From Hydrangea macrophylla (taxonomy: Eukaryota; Streptophyta; Magnoliopsida; Cornales; Hydrangeaceae): 64,000 nucleotides of DNA. The stretch covers positions 47,929,033 to 47,993,032 of the forward strand of contig CM066987.1 of NCBI GenBank assembly GCA_033977485.1, written 5' to 3'. The notes beneath the pieces are model-generated. The model worked only from the letters and a program-made list of their open reading frames with translations. It did no database searches and was not told the DNA's origin. The stretch's first letter is position 1, and each line of letters begins with the position of its first letter. Both the position numbers and the translations under genes were made by a program. Shown one piece after another: positions 41,901 to 53,134 of this stretch.

Positions 41901-42984
41901 TGACCAAGCGGTCAAATCGTTTGGTTTCATACAAAATCTGGATGAACCTTGTGTATACAAGAAGAGTGAAGGAAAAGTGGTGGCTTTTCTTGTGCTTTAC
42001 GTTGACGACATTCTACTCATTGGAAATGATGTAGCGGCATTGTCAACGGTCAAGGTTTGGCTAGCTAGTACTTTCGATATGAAGGATCTAGGAGAGGCGA
42101 GCTATATTCTTGGGATAAAGCTCTTTCGGGATCGCAAGCGAAAGATAATGGGATTATCTCAAGCTGGTTATATCGATAAGGTGCTAACTAGGTTTTCAAT
42201 GGATAATTCAAAGAAAGGTTTGTTACCTTTCAGGCATGGTTTAGCGTTCTCCAAGGACCAGTGTCCAAAGACACAGGAGGAGAGGAATCGCATGACAGGA
42301 GTTCCCTATGCTTCTGCAGTGGGAAGTCTCATGTATGCGATGTTATGCACTAGACCAGATATCTGCTTTGCCGTTGGCATGGTTAGCAGATATCAGTCGA
42401 ATCCAGGTCCAGAGCACTGGACAGCCATTAAGCACATTCTTAAGTACTTGAGAAGAACTAAAGATTACATGCTTATGTACGGTGGTAGTGAGTTAATTCC
42501 AGTGGGATACACTGACTCGGACTTTATGTCAGATAAAGATTCGAGGAAGTCGACGTCCGGTCATCTCTTTACCTTGGGAGGTGGTGCTGTCAGTTGGAGG
42601 AGCATTAAGCAGAAATGCATTGCAGACTCAACTACAGAAGCTGAGTATGTGGCTGCTTGTGAAGCCGCAAAGGAAGCTGTTTGGCTCAAGAAGTTCCTTA
42701 TGGAACTCGAGGTGGTACCAGCGTCGCTGTCGCCTATTACGCTTTATTGTGATAATAGTGGGGCAGTGGCTCAGTCCAAGGAGCCAAGGAACCACGAAAA
42801 GGGAAAGCACGTAGAGCGGAAATATCACCTAATCCGAGATATAGTTCAACGTGGAGATGTGACTGTCACCAAGATTGCCACCGCTGACAATCTTGCTGAT
42901 CCGTTTACAAAGGCCTTACCACAGAAGGTCTTTGATCGTCATCTAGATAGTCTAGGTCTTAGATGTAGTTCTGAATGGTTATGA
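38995..42984 (+). CDS. Copia Gag-Pol polyprotein, copy 1 (1329 aa)
   Basis: A full-length Ty1/Copia polyprotein for particle formation, cDNA synthesis and integration. Order: Gag (1-215), Lys-rich linker, CCHC knuckle C263-C266-H271-C276, protease D308-S-G, HHCC zinc site H451/H456/C482/C485, integrase D512-D575-E611 with 35 residues between the last two, reverse transcriptase with [10 protein letters not shown] (916-925) and YVDD (1002-1005), and RNase H with D1174, E1215 and D1253. Integrase before RT is the Copia order. There is no stop or frameshift. One conserved RT position is changed: FLPV at 890-893 where copy 2 and relatives have FSPV. Other differences from copy 2 are S431L, G942V, C1222Y and E1268G (copy 1 to copy 2). 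The lineage is not assigned, though the gag start ([18 protein letters not shown]) resembles TAR-type elements. Confidence 0.96.
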   Translation: MSGSAFSPLATILTQNKLTGNNYTEWKRNLDIVLTAEDHIYVLTTPCPEEPAANASAAARREFDKWKKSNGMARCYILASMANVLQHQYQSNNSASDIIESLKKMFGEHGRPARQVAMQKIMSAKMSEGTPVKEHVLKMIGYLNELETLGANIDAQTQVDMILNTLSPSFAQFKLNYNMNKMDFSMSELMSSLLAAEGVIKPGGSVLNVEKSASSSRSVPKGKKGKKKASTGGSSVGPVPKIAKSKGKGKGKGKVGGQSKGKCFQCGEKGHWKRNCPEFLATRVQGMIESHVIEVSFITDTSNTWCIDSGATNHICNSLQGFRSTRKCSDGKIVLTLGSSATVSAVAIGVVVLEFLDNKVLILSDVLYVPSMRRNLISVSNLSNNGYSFNFGTEVVIKRNSSFICSGVKSNGLYVITPNISKDSCMELNNSVVIVPSKRKRSSTNPTRLWHMRLGHINLNRIGRLVKEGVLGDLVLEPIEVCESCLEGKMTKRPFPAKGNRTNALLELVHTDVCGPINIRARGGYEYFITFTDDHSRYGYVYLMQHKSEAFEKFKEFRAEVEKQLGTHIKAIRSDRGGEYLSNEFIDHLVQNGILSQLTAPGTPQQNGVAERRNRTLLDMTRSMMSYSELPLFLWGYALETAAYILNLVPSKSVPRTPREMWIGRKPSLQHLRIWGCPAHVLKGKMSKLDSRSEVCYFVGYPKGTYGWYFYDPREQKVFVSTNAIFLEDDYIMNHKPKGRIDLREIEGEPSVQPVVNNDVNQENTTSSPISAPVPRRSGRIISQPDRYMFLGEVFEAVSIESESDPTTYEEAMADVDSAHWVKAMKAELESMDSNQVWDLVELPANIKPIGCKWVYKRKRGSDGKVETFKARLVAKGYTQREGIDYEETFLPVAMLKSIRILLSVAACLDFEIWQMDVKTAFLNGNLEEDIYMQQPDGFIAGRKGNLVCKLQKSIYGLKQASRSWNIRFDQAVKSFGFIQNLDEPCVYKKSEGKVVAFLVLYVDDILLIGNDVAALSTVKVWLASTFDMKDLGEASYILGIKLFRDRKRKIMGLSQAGYIDKVLTRFSMDNSKKGLLPFRHGLAFSKDQCPKTQEERNRMTGVPYASAVGSLMYAMLCTRPDICFAVGMVSRYQSNPGPEHWTAIKHILKYLRRTKDYMLMYGGSELIPVGYTDSDFMSDKDSRKSTSGHLFTLGGGAVSWRSIKQKCIADSTTEAEYVAACEAAKEAVWLKKFLMELEVVPASLSPITLYCDNSGAVAQSKEPRNHEKGKHVERKYHLIRDIVQRGDVTVTKIATADNLADPFTKALPQKVFDRHLDSLGLRCSSEWL

Positions 42985-42988
42985 GTGC

Positions 42989-42999
42989 AAGTGGGAGTT
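42989..42999 (+). other. Polypurine tract of Copia unit 1
   Basis: AAGTGGGAGTT immediately before the LTR at 43000, five bases after the Gag-Pol stop codon. The copy is at 50157-50167. Confidence 0.85.
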
Positions 43000-44492
43000 T
43001 GTTGGGTTTGTGCCCTCAAACCATTACTTTATGTATTAGACATTGACTTTTTAATATATAGATATCAGTTTTACATTTCATTATGTATGTTTCTTTCATG
43101 AGATGATTGTTTAATCCATAAGTATCATAGTAAGTATTTCGTGTGTGTATGAGATACATACAATGAGATACGAATTACTATTCTTTGATACTTAAAGCTT
43201 GTCACAGTGGATGATGAGACTGGATATCTCATCAGGTATACACTGTAGCATCATTAACTACCATTGGATGGAGTGATAAATCTCAATCACTAGAGTGTGA
43301 CTCTTGGTTAATATGCTAGTGCTTATAGTGCATTGACGGACCTGAGTTTCCTATTGACGCTCAATGCTATCAACAGTCAATAGGAACTCATAACTTGTAT
43401 AAGGTATGTGTTCTCAATCTTGAGACGATTATGAACACAGACTGTGGATATGGCTGCTTTGACTTACCAATCAGTGAGGTCTATAAAAGATCAACACCTG
43501 GGTATCTTGGGTATGTCATATTCATAGGGTTGTGAACATATATTGTCAAGATAGAATCTACCCTCTGTTTCAGAGTAAGCATTCCCTTGAGAATGTCACC
43601 ATGTCGATTACTGAGTACTGCAGTCTTGTTGATAAGAGTTATCAACATGTTTGGTAATCATGAGTAGTGAATGGGACTCAAGGAATACAAGAAGTAATCA
43701 TGATTCAGGTTGACAGTAACAGTTATCCGACTACCTGAATATGATTACGAATGCTGACGGTAGAGGGACATTAGTACAACATACAAGTCTAGTTATCGCT
43801 TCGGATATGTTCTTTTGCGTTGGAGTTCAGTTATCGTTTTATAGTGGAGTAAACGTTAACTGACCAGTTGGTTAGTTTGCTGATCAAAGAGTTTGGTCAT
43901 GGTAATTAATAAACTGGTCTGAGCCAACAATAAAGAGCCTAGGAGGTCCCACTCTTAGCTCTGCCAGGATGCTTTGAAAGATGCTTGAGGATGATGTCCA
44001 GACAGGTTCGATCGATCGAAGATATCTCGATCGATTGAAGTCTGCAGGTTCGATCGATCGAAGATGGTTCGATCGATCGAATGTTCGATCGATCGAAGGC
44101 ACTTCGATCGCTCGAAGTCTAGGTCGGTTCTGGGAATCTATAAATAGGGCAGCTGCGTTCTGGAAAAGGTTGTTCGTCGTTTTGAACGTCAGAAGCTGCA
44201 GAAACTGTTTTGGAGTCCCAAAACCTTCTCTATCCTCTCCATTAGGGTTCCCACCAACCCTAGTCTTTCTGGCAGGCATCCGCAGGAGTCATAAGGGTGA
44301 AGATCATCTAGTGGAGGCTGCTGGAAGTTGAAGATCAGAATTGGGTTCAAGACATTAAGGTATAACTCGTGTCCCCTCTTGTGCGCATCTGTAGAATTGA
44401 CGAGTAGTAGATCCGGGCATGCCAATAAAGTTTCATAACTTGATTTTTCCGCTGCGCGTTTAAACTTTCCATTTAAACCTGTTTTTCCAACA
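43000..44492 (+). mobile_element. Copia LTR 2 (middle, shared)
   Basis: 1493 bp with a polypurine tract on its left and a PBS on its right. It has private changes CTATCAAC (against CTGTCAAC) near 43369 and GCTCTGCC (against GCTCCGCC) near 43962, both C-to-T type. There is no target duplication. Confidence 0.95.
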
Positions 44493-44494
44493 AT

Positions 44495-44506
44495 TGGTAT
44501 CAGAGC
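44495..44506 (+). other. Primer-binding site (initiator tRNA-Met), unit 2
   Basis: Identical to 37327-37338. Confidence 0.95.
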
Positions 44507-46162
44507 CACGCTCGTTTGGATCCATAGATGCGTTTTTTGGAACACTATTTTGATTTGCATGTTGATTTTAGAAATGCTTTCGAAACTGCATCGTCACAGA
44601 TCTGTTTCTGCAGTGTTATCGCAGCAGTATACAAATCTGTGATTGCATTGGATGCAAGATGGGTTCGATCGATCGAAGTAGTCTCGATCGATCGAACGCT
44701 CTGTACTCGAGCGATCGAACAGGTTTCGATCGATCGAAACCTTCTGTTGTTCGAGCGATCGAACAGAGTTCGATCGATCGAGACAGACTCTTTGTCAGGA
44801 TCTTTGTTTCACAGTTTTAAAAGTATTTTGAAATTAAAAGTTTACTTTTAACGTATTCTGCAAAATTTTTAATCATTCTGTGAAATAGAATGTTCAAGAG
44901 ATTGAACAGTGTTCAATCGATCGAAGGTTCGAGCGATCGAACGGTCTTCGATCGATCGAACTATGACAGAGAAGTTAGATGCTGTTTTGAGTTCTAATTC
45001 AGTATGTAAAGAGTTTATATACTGTGTGAATCAATTAAGGGTTCCAATAGTTATATTTTGTTATATATATGCGTGGATGTGTGTTCAACTAACCTTTTGC
45101 AGCAAAAGTTAGTCGCTATCTCCCATGGCGCCAAGAGCATTTAATTTTGTGTTTGAATGTTTTAGATTGGTGTGTTGTTTTAAGTTTGGTTTGGTTTTAA
45201 GGCATATGTAAAGGGCGCTGCGACTTCAATCCTACGAAAAGGAAAGTCGCACCGGTTTCCCTAGCCTTTTATTTTGTTGTTGCTATTTCTATTTCTAGAT
45301 AAATTGTAAGCTTCAAAAGAGGCATAGGTTCAATGTAATAGAATTAGAATTGTCCATGAAGATGGAGCTGGAGGCGATCAAACCAAAAGCAGGTTCTATG
45401 GAGATAGAGCCATGGGAGATAGAGGCATCGTTTGGATGTCTTTTATTTCATTTTAGTTTTTTGTTTTATGTGCTTTGTTTGTGATTGGCGTATAATACAT
45501 TGTTGCATGCACGCAAAACAAGTTTTCTAAAATAAAATTCAAAAACCGTTTTCAACACATTAGTAAACATTAGATGTTTATGGGAAGTGTGTAGAAACAG
45601 ATTTTCTCAAAAAGCAAAATCCTTTTTTACTAAATCTAGTGGGAGAGGGTCTTATTAATTACACTCACGATCTTCCATTAACGGTTCACTGTAAGATGAG
45701 TGATGCATTCTGTGTCACCTCGCCAGGGGTGATCATTCCATACGGAGGATGCATTACTCATTGGTTACTAGATGTGAACTTCTTTTTGATAAGGATCAAT
45801 CAGACGTGTTAGAGGGTGACCACCATACGGAGGCACTACTTGAGACGGTTGTGATTGGATCCTAGTTAATGGTACACACTAGCTAAGCTATGGATAAGGG
45901 ATCCCACACGGGGCATTATTCAGAAACTTAGAGATCAAATAGGTTCGGAAGTCATAACTTATTTTGCAAGAGTTGCATAGCGGATAAGTTATGATAAATC
46001 GAAAGATCGAACATTGACCACCACACGGAGGCTTTATTCTTTCGTTTCGATATTCCGGCGACTTTGTTTTAAAATAAGAGTTTTAAAAGGATTCTTTTAT
46101 TTCAAACTGTCAAATTCTGATATCCATATTTATTTATTTTTTTGATTTTTCAGTAAATCATA
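44507..46162 (+). other. Long leader of Copia unit 2
   Basis: The same leader as 37339-38994, with a few single-base changes noticed near 45489, 45547, 45658, 45665 and 45922. It keeps all palindromes, the four CCAYACGGRGG motifs and the CAG acceptor at 46153. Confidence 0.75.
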
Positions 46163-49100
46163 ATGTCTGGATCTGCATTTAGTCCACTTGCCACCATACT
46201 CACTCAAAACAAGTTAACTGGAAACAACTACACTGAATGGAAACGTAACCTTGACATCGTGTTAACTGCGGAGGATCACATATATGTCCTCACCACCCCA
46301 TGCCCCGAAGAACCCGCTGCAAATGCTTCGGCTGCTGCTAGACGCGAGTTCGATAAATGGAAAAAGTCGAATGGGATGGCTCGTTGTTACATATTGGCTT
46401 CTATGGCTAATGTGTTACAACACCAATACCAGTCGAACAATTCCGCCAGTGACATTATCGAATCCCTGAAAAAGATGTTTGGGGAGCATGGCAGGCCTGC
46501 CAGACAGGTAGCTATGCAGAAGATAATGAGTGCTAAGATGTCGGAAGGGACTCCAGTCAAAGAACATGTTTTGAAAATGATTGGTTATTTAAACGAGCTG
46601 GAGACCCTAGGTGCCAACATCGATGCACAGACCCAAGTTGATATGATCCTCAATACGCTGTCGCCATCATTCGCTCAATTTAAACTGAATTATAATATGA
46701 ATAAAATGGATTTTTCAATGAGCGAATTGATGAGCTCTTTATTGGCAGCGGAAGGGGTGATCAAACCTGGGGGCAGCGTTTTAAACGTTGAGAAAAGCGC
46801 TTCCTCTTCCCGATCTGTGCCGAAAGGAAAGAAAGGGAAGAAGAAGGCTAGCACTGGAGGTTCAAGTGTTGGACCGGTCCCTAAGATTGCAAAATCTAAG
46901 GGAAAAGGTAAGGGCAAAGGGAAGGTGGGTGGCCAAAGCAAAGGAAAGTGTTTCCAATGCGGTGAGAAGGGCCACTGGAAGAGGAACTGTCCAGAATTCT
47001 TAGCTACAAGAGTTCAAGGTATGATTGAATCACATGTGATTGAAGTAAGTTTTATAACGGATACTTCAAACACTTGGTGCATTGATTCTGGTGCGACTAA
47101 CCATATCTGTAATTCATTGCAGGGGTTCAGATCAACCAGGAAGTGCAGTGATGGGAAAATCGTACTTACTCTAGGTTCTAGCGCAACCGTTTCTGCGGTT
47201 GCTATAGGAGTCGTAGTTTTAGAATTTCTAGACAATAAAGTTTTGATTTTATCAGATGTACTTTACGTCCCTTCAATGAGACGTAATTTAATTTCAGTTT
47301 CTAATTTATCGAATAATGGTTATTCTTTTAATTTTGGAACTGAAGTTGTGATTAAAAGAAATAGTTCTTTTATATGTTCTGGTGTTAAATCAAATGGTTT
47401 GTATGTGATTACTCCCAATATTTCTAAAGATTCTTGTATGGAACTTAATAACTTAGTGGTAATTGTACCATCTAAAAGAAAGAGATCTTCCACTAATCCA
47501 ACAAGGCTTTGGCATATGAGGCTTGGTCATATCAATCTAAATAGGATTGGCAGACTAGTCAAAGAAGGGGTCTTAGGCGATTTGGTTCTCGAACCAATAG
47601 AAGTCTGCGAGTCTTGTTTAGAGGGTAAGATGACCAAAAGGCCCTTTCCTGCAAAGGGCAATAGAACCAATGCATTGTTGGAATTAGTTCATACTGATGT
47701 GTGTGGACCAATAAATATTAGAGCAAGGGGTGGTTATGAGTATTTCATAACATTTACTGATGACCACTCTAGGTATGGATATGTGTACCTAATGCAGCAC
47801 AAGTCTGAAGCCTTTGAAAAGTTCAAAGAGTTTAGGGCTGAAGTGGAGAAGCAATTGGGCACACATATCAAGGCCATTCGATCTGATCGAGGTGGCGAGT
47901 ATCTCTCTAATGAATTTATTGATCACCTCGTACAGAATGGGATTCTGTCACAGTTGACTGCACCTGGTACGCCTCAGCAAAACGGTGTAGCGGAGAGAAG
48001 GAATCGGACTCTTTTAGACATGACTAGGTCAATGATGAGTTATTCTGAGTTACCTTTATTTCTTTGGGGTTATGCTTTGGAAACCGCTGCTTACATATTA
48101 AATCTAGTACCAAGCAAATCTGTTCCTAGGACACCACGAGAGATGTGGATTGGGCGCAAGCCTTCTTTGCAACATCTCCGGATATGGGGATGTCCGGCAC
48201 ATGTGCTAAAAGGAAAGATGAGCAAGTTGGATTCTAGATCGGAAGTATGTTACTTCGTGGGGTATCCAAAGGGTACTTATGGATGGTATTTTTATGATCC
48301 AAGAGAACAGAAGGTGTTCGTCAGTACGAATGCTATTTTCTTGGAGGATGATTATATCATGAACCATAAACCTAAGGGAAGGATAGATCTTAGAGAGATA
48401 GAAGGAGAGCCCTCAGTCCAACCCGTAGTTAATAACGATGTAAATCAGGAAAACACCACTTCTTCACCTATTTCCGCACCAGTACCTCGTCGTAGTGGAA
48501 GGATTATCAGCCAGCCTGATAGATACATGTTCTTAGGAGAAGTTTTTGAAGCTGTCTCCATAGAATCTGAATCTGATCCTACCACATACGAAGAGGCAAT
48601 GGCTGATGTTGATTCAGCTCATTGGGTTAAAGCTATGAAGGCTGAATTGGAATCTATGGATTCTAATCAGGTCTGGGATCTTGTAGAACTTCCAGCCAAT
48701 ATTAAACCCATTGGCTGTAAATGGGTCTACAAGAGGAAAAGAGGATCTGATGGAAAGGTTGAGACCTTTAAGGCAAGGCTTGTTGCGAAAGGTTATACTC
48801 AGAGGGAGGGCATTGACTATGAGGAAACCTTCTCGCCGGTGGCCATGCTCAAGTCCATCAGAATACTCTTATCCGTTGCTGCATGCCTAGATTTTGAGAT
48901 CTGGCAGATGGACGTTAAGACTGCATTCTTGAATGGCAATCTTGAGGAGGACATCTATATGCAACAACCAGATGGGTTCATAGCTGTTCGGAAAGGTAAC
49001 TTGGTATGCAAGTTGCAAAAGTCCATTTATGGGCTTAAGCAGGCATCCAGAAGTTGGAACATACGATTTGACCAAGCGGTCAAATCGTTTGGTTTCATAC

Positions 49101-50152
49101 AAAATCTGGATGAACCTTGTGTATACAAGAAGAGTGAAGGAAAAGTGGTGGCTTTTCTTGTGCTTTACGTTGACGACATTCTACTCATTGGAAATGATGT
49201 AGCGGCATTGTCAACGGTCAAGGTTTGGCTAGCTAGTACTTTCGATATGAAGGATCTAGGAGAGGCGAGCTATATTCTTGGGATAAAGCTCTTTCGGGAT
49301 CGCAAGCGAAAGATAATGGGATTATCTCAAGCTGGTTATATCGATAAGGTGCTAACTAGGTTTTCAATGGATAATTCGAAGAAAGGTTTGTTACCTTTCA
49401 GGCATGGTTTAGCGTTCTCCAAGGACCAGTGTCCAAAGACACAGGAGGAGAGGAATCGCATGACAGGAGTTCCCTATGCTTCTGCAGTGGGAAGTCTCAT
49501 GTATGCGATGTTATGCACTAGACCAGATATCTGCTTTGCCGTTGGCATGGTTAGCAGATATCAGTCGAATCCAGGTCCAGAGCACTGGACAGCCATTAAG
49601 CACATTCTTAAGTACTTGAGAAGAACTAAAGATTACATGCTTATGTACGGTGGTAGTGAGTTAATTCCAGTGGGATACACTGACTCGGACTTTATGTCAG
49701 ATAAAGATTCGAGGAAGTCGACGTCCGGTCATCTCTTTACCTTGGGAGGTGGTGCTGTCAGTTGGAGGAGCATTAAGCAGAAATGCATTGCAGACTCAAC
49801 TACAGAAGCTGAGTATGTGGCTGCTTATGAAGCCGCAAAGGAAGCTGTTTGGCTCAAGAAGTTCCTTATGGAACTCGAGGTGGTACCAGCGTCGCTGTCG
49901 CCTATTACGCTTTATTGTGATAATAGTGGGGCAGTGGCTCAGTCCAAGGAGCCAAGGAACCACGGAAAGGGAAAGCACGTAGAGCGGAAATATCACCTAA
50001 TCCGAGATATAGTTCAACGTGGAGATGTGACTGTCACCAAGATTGCCACCGCTGACAATCTTGCTGATCCGTTTACAAAGGCCTTACCACAGAAGGTCTT
50101 TGATCGTCATCTAGATAGTCTAGGTCTTAGATGTAGTTCTGAATGGTTATGA
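46163..50152 (+). CDS. Copia Gag-Pol polyprotein, copy 2 (1329 aa)
   Basis: The same domain order and catalytic residues as 38995-42984: knuckle at 263-276, protease D308, integrase D512/D575/E611, RT YVDD 1002-1005, RNase H D1174. It has FSPV at 890-893, the usual Copia sequence, so it looks the better candidate for an active enzyme. It has Tyr at 1222, where copy 1 has the common Cys ([10 protein letters not shown]). There is no stop or frameshift. Confidence 0.96.
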   Translation: MSGSAFSPLATILTQNKLTGNNYTEWKRNLDIVLTAEDHIYVLTTPCPEEPAANASAAARREFDKWKKSNGMARCYILASMANVLQHQYQSNNSASDIIESLKKMFGEHGRPARQVAMQKIMSAKMSEGTPVKEHVLKMIGYLNELETLGANIDAQTQVDMILNTLSPSFAQFKLNYNMNKMDFSMSELMSSLLAAEGVIKPGGSVLNVEKSASSSRSVPKGKKGKKKASTGGSSVGPVPKIAKSKGKGKGKGKVGGQSKGKCFQCGEKGHWKRNCPEFLATRVQGMIESHVIEVSFITDTSNTWCIDSGATNHICNSLQGFRSTRKCSDGKIVLTLGSSATVSAVAIGVVVLEFLDNKVLILSDVLYVPSMRRNLISVSNLSNNGYSFNFGTEVVIKRNSSFICSGVKSNGLYVITPNISKDSCMELNNLVVIVPSKRKRSSTNPTRLWHMRLGHINLNRIGRLVKEGVLGDLVLEPIEVCESCLEGKMTKRPFPAKGNRTNALLELVHTDVCGPINIRARGGYEYFITFTDDHSRYGYVYLMQHKSEAFEKFKEFRAEVEKQLGTHIKAIRSDRGGEYLSNEFIDHLVQNGILSQLTAPGTPQQNGVAERRNRTLLDMTRSMMSYSELPLFLWGYALETAAYILNLVPSKSVPRTPREMWIGRKPSLQHLRIWGCPAHVLKGKMSKLDSRSEVCYFVGYPKGTYGWYFYDPREQKVFVSTNAIFLEDDYIMNHKPKGRIDLREIEGEPSVQPVVNNDVNQENTTSSPISAPVPRRSGRIISQPDRYMFLGEVFEAVSIESESDPTTYEEAMADVDSAHWVKAMKAELESMDSNQVWDLVELPANIKPIGCKWVYKRKRGSDGKVETFKARLVAKGYTQREGIDYEETFSPVAMLKSIRILLSVAACLDFEIWQMDVKTAFLNGNLEEDIYMQQPDGFIAVRKGNLVCKLQKSIYGLKQASRSWNIRFDQAVKSFGFIQNLDEPCVYKKSEGKVVAFLVLYVDDILLIGNDVAALSTVKVWLASTFDMKDLGEASYILGIKLFRDRKRKIMGLSQAGYIDKVLTRFSMDNSKKGLLPFRHGLAFSKDQCPKTQEERNRMTGVPYASAVGSLMYAMLCTRPDICFAVGMVSRYQSNPGPEHWTAIKHILKYLRRTKDYMLMYGGSELIPVGYTDSDFMSDKDSRKSTSGHLFTLGGGAVSWRSIKQKCIADSTTEAEYVAAYEAAKEAVWLKKFLMELEVVPASLSPITLYCDNSGAVAQSKEPRNHGKGKHVERKYHLIRDIVQRGDVTVTKIATADNLADPFTKALPQKVFDRHLDSLGLRCSSEWL

Positions 50153-50167
50153 GTGCAAGTGGGAGTT

Positions 50168-51660
50168 TGTTGGGTTTGTGCCCTCAAACCATTACTTTAT
50201 GTATTAGACATTGACTTTTTAATATATAGATATCAGTTTTACATTTCATTATGTATGTTTCTTTCATGAGATGATTGTTTAATCCATAAGTATCATAGTA
50301 AGTATTTCGTGTGTGTATGAGATACATACAATGAGATACGAATTACTATTCTTTGTTACTTAAAGCTTGTCACAGTGGATGATGAGACTGGATATCTCAT
50401 CAGGTATACACTGTAGCATCATTAACTACCATTGGATGGAGTGATAAATCTCAATCACTAGAGTGTGACTCTTGGTTAATATGCTAGTGCTTATAGTGCA
50501 TTGACGGACCTGAGTTTCCTATTGACGCTCAATGCTGTCAACAGTCAATAGGAACTCATAACTTGTATAAGGTATGTGTTCTCAATCTTGAGACGATTAT
50601 GAACACAGACTGTGGATATGGCTGCTTTGACTTACCAATCAATGAGGTCTATAAAAGATCAACACCTGGGTATCTTGGGTATGTCATATTCATAGGGTTG
50701 TGAACATATATTGTCAAGATAGAATCTACCCTCTGTTTCAGAGTAAGCATTCCCTTGAGAATGTCACCATGTCGATTACTGAGTACTGCAGTCTTGTTGA
50801 TAAGAGTTATCAACATGTTTGGTAATCATGAGTAGTGAATGGGACTCAAGGAATACAAGAAGTAATCATGATTCAGGTTGACAGTAACAGTTATCCGACT
50901 ACCTGAATATGATTACGAATGCTGACGGTAGAGGGACATTAGTACAACATACAAGTCTAGTTATCGCTTCGGATATGTTCTTTTGCGTTGGAGTTCAGTT
51001 ATCGTTTTATAGTGGAGTAAACGTTAACTGACCAGTTGGTTAGTTTGCTGATCAAAGAGTTTGGTCATGGTAATTAATAAACTGGTCTGAGCCAACAATA
51101 AAGAGCCTAGGAGGTCCCACTCTTAGCTCCGCCAGGATGCTTTGAAAGATGCTTGAGGATGATGTCCAGACAGGTTCGATCGATCGAAGATATCTCGATC
51201 GATTGAAGTCTGCAGGTTCGATCGATCGAAGATGGTTCGATCGATCGAATGTTCGATCGATCGAAGGCACTTCGATCGCTCGAAGTCTAGGTCGGTTCTG
51301 GGAATCTATAAATAGGGCAGCTGCGTTCTGGAAAAGGTTGTTCGTCGTTTTGAACGTCAGAAGCTGCAGAAACTGTTTTGGAGTCCCAAAACCTTCTCTA
51401 TCCTCTCCATTAGGGTTCCCACCAACCCTAGTCTTTCTGGCAGGCATCCGCAGGAGTCATAAGGGTGAAGATCATCTAGTGGAGGCTGCTGGAAGTTGAA
51501 GATCAGAATTGGGTTCAAGACATTAAGGTATAACTCGTGTCCCCTCTTGTGCGCATCTGTAGAATTGACGAGTAGTAAATCCGGGCATGCCAATAAAGTT
51601 TCATAACTTGATTTTTCCGCTGCGCGTTTAAACTTTCCATTTAAACCTGTTTTTCCAACA
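50168..51660 (+). mobile_element. Copia LTR 3
   Basis: 1493 bp, ending TTTCCAACA at 51660 and followed at once by gtgag. It differs from LTR 1 near 50357 (GTTAC against GATAC), 50641 (CAATGAG against CAGTGAG) and 51578 (GTAAAT against GTAGAT). Confidence 0.95.
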
Positions 51661-51665
51661 GTGAG
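51661..51665. other. Target-site duplication gtgag (right)
   Basis: Matches 35827-35831. Unit 3 of the upstream repeat resumes here with GAACCCCTC. Confidence 0.93.
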
Positions 51666-53134
51666 AACCCCTCTAACATGGAAAAAACACTTAGAATGTT
51701 ATCATAATATATATAGAACTAAGTCGGCTACTACTAACAATCAGTGCTTAAGCATTTAAAGGGCAATGTGGTAGACCCGTCAAGTTGATAGGCCAATAAA
51801 ACTGCATGGGTCCGTCAAGTCAGTTTGGTGCACATAAATAGATAATTGGTGCACATTTGTAAGAAGAAATCTAGGTGGGAACACTAGTTAGTCCCTATCA
51901 CTTGTAGTTGAACATATGCTAGAAATCTAGAGCTTTCTATTTTTTTTTTCTTCCTATTGTTAAATTTCTTTGTATTTGAGGTAGGTAGACAATTAATGAC
52001 TCCATGCAAATCACATTGTTCTTGTCATCTACTTAAAATTTTTAAAGCTTTTTTTTCATTTTTTTTTTGTAAATTTCAAAGTTTGGGCAATTATGTAATA
52101 ATTTCAAAAGTTGGGGAGTAGGCTATACATTTCAATAAATTTTGGGACTGATATAAAAATATAACAAGTTTGAGGTTTTCTAAAGAAAAAAAATAAAAAA
52201 AATTGAAAATTTTGCTAAGGGATAGTAGATAAGGACTTAGAATCCATGTGAGATACAAAATAAAAGACTAAACAATCTTCAAAGATTTAATCCAGGGAAT
52301 CAACTGGACCAACCCAAATAACCCAACCGTTTGAATTAAAAGACTTTTTAGTATAGGTACACTCATCCATGAAGAGATCTTTGTTTTTAAACAAACTTAT
52401 ACAGCGGAACAGACACAATGGTAATGGTTGGTCATATAGTATATTTCTTCTTTTTTTTTTTCACAGACATTTACCATGTTCAAGTTGGATCACTTTAGAA
52501 ATGAATACCTTTTAGTGCCAAAGCCACATTCTACTCATAAGTTTTGATTAGAGAACATTTACTCTCTTACGTTTCAAAAATAACTCTCTTTTAACAAACC
52601 TAATTGGTTTGGTAAAATTACAATACAGCCCTAAAATTTCTAAATGTCTATAGAGCCCATCTGCTAACTCGTGATTTTTTTTTGCCCAGGTCTATTTAAA
52701 GAGACTTTTCTTTTATTATGTTTTCATTAGGTCAATGGGAATATATAATTTAAAATAAAATTTAAGTTGAAGTTCTTTTATTTTGTAAGTAAAAAAGAAC
52801 TTTAGTTATACAAGTGAGCAGAGGTGTTATTTAAGTGTTACTAGCGTGCATTACTTTAAAATAAAAATAAATAACAAAAACATGATTCCCGTGATGGATG
52901 CTGGTAGAACGATGATATTCCTTTCACCTTTTACTAATTTTTTTTTCTTCTTCTTATAAATAGCATAACGATTCATTTTTTTTTTTTTGTATGAAAATTT
53001 CTAACAATTCATACTGATTGCTTTGGTAGATGTAAGGGAGCCTAGAATCGTGATAACTAAGTCAATAACAAATTTCTTTGCTTTTTGAGTTTTCACTTTT
53101 TAATTTAACAAAGAGCATGATCCATTAACACATC
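51666..53134. repeat. Degenerate upstream repeat, unit 3, right part
   Basis: The remaining markers of the unit: GTCGGCTACTACTAAC (51722), CATGTGAGATAC (52244), CTCATCCATGAAGAG (52362), TATAAATAG (52955-52963) and the CTAACAATTCATACTG end. There is no coding sequence after the TATA module. Confidence 0.75.

Larger units (their letters stand above)
35832..51660 (+). mobile_element. Tandem three-LTR Copia retrotransposon (two complete units)
   Basis: The order is LTR (35832-37324), internal (37325-42999), LTR (43000-44492), internal (44493-50167), LTR (50168-51660), with one gtgag duplication around all. LTRs are each 1493 bp, internals each 5675 bp, and the period is exactly 7168. Each internal has a PBS for initiator tRNA-Met, a 1.67-kb leader, one full Gag-Pol frame and a polypurine tract. 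LTR 1 and LTR 2 differ at two sites I found, LTR 1 and LTR 3 at three, LTR 2 and LTR 3 at five. The internals differ at a dozen or so sites, mostly transitions, so the copies have diverged separately since the tandem formed. Confidence 0.93.
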
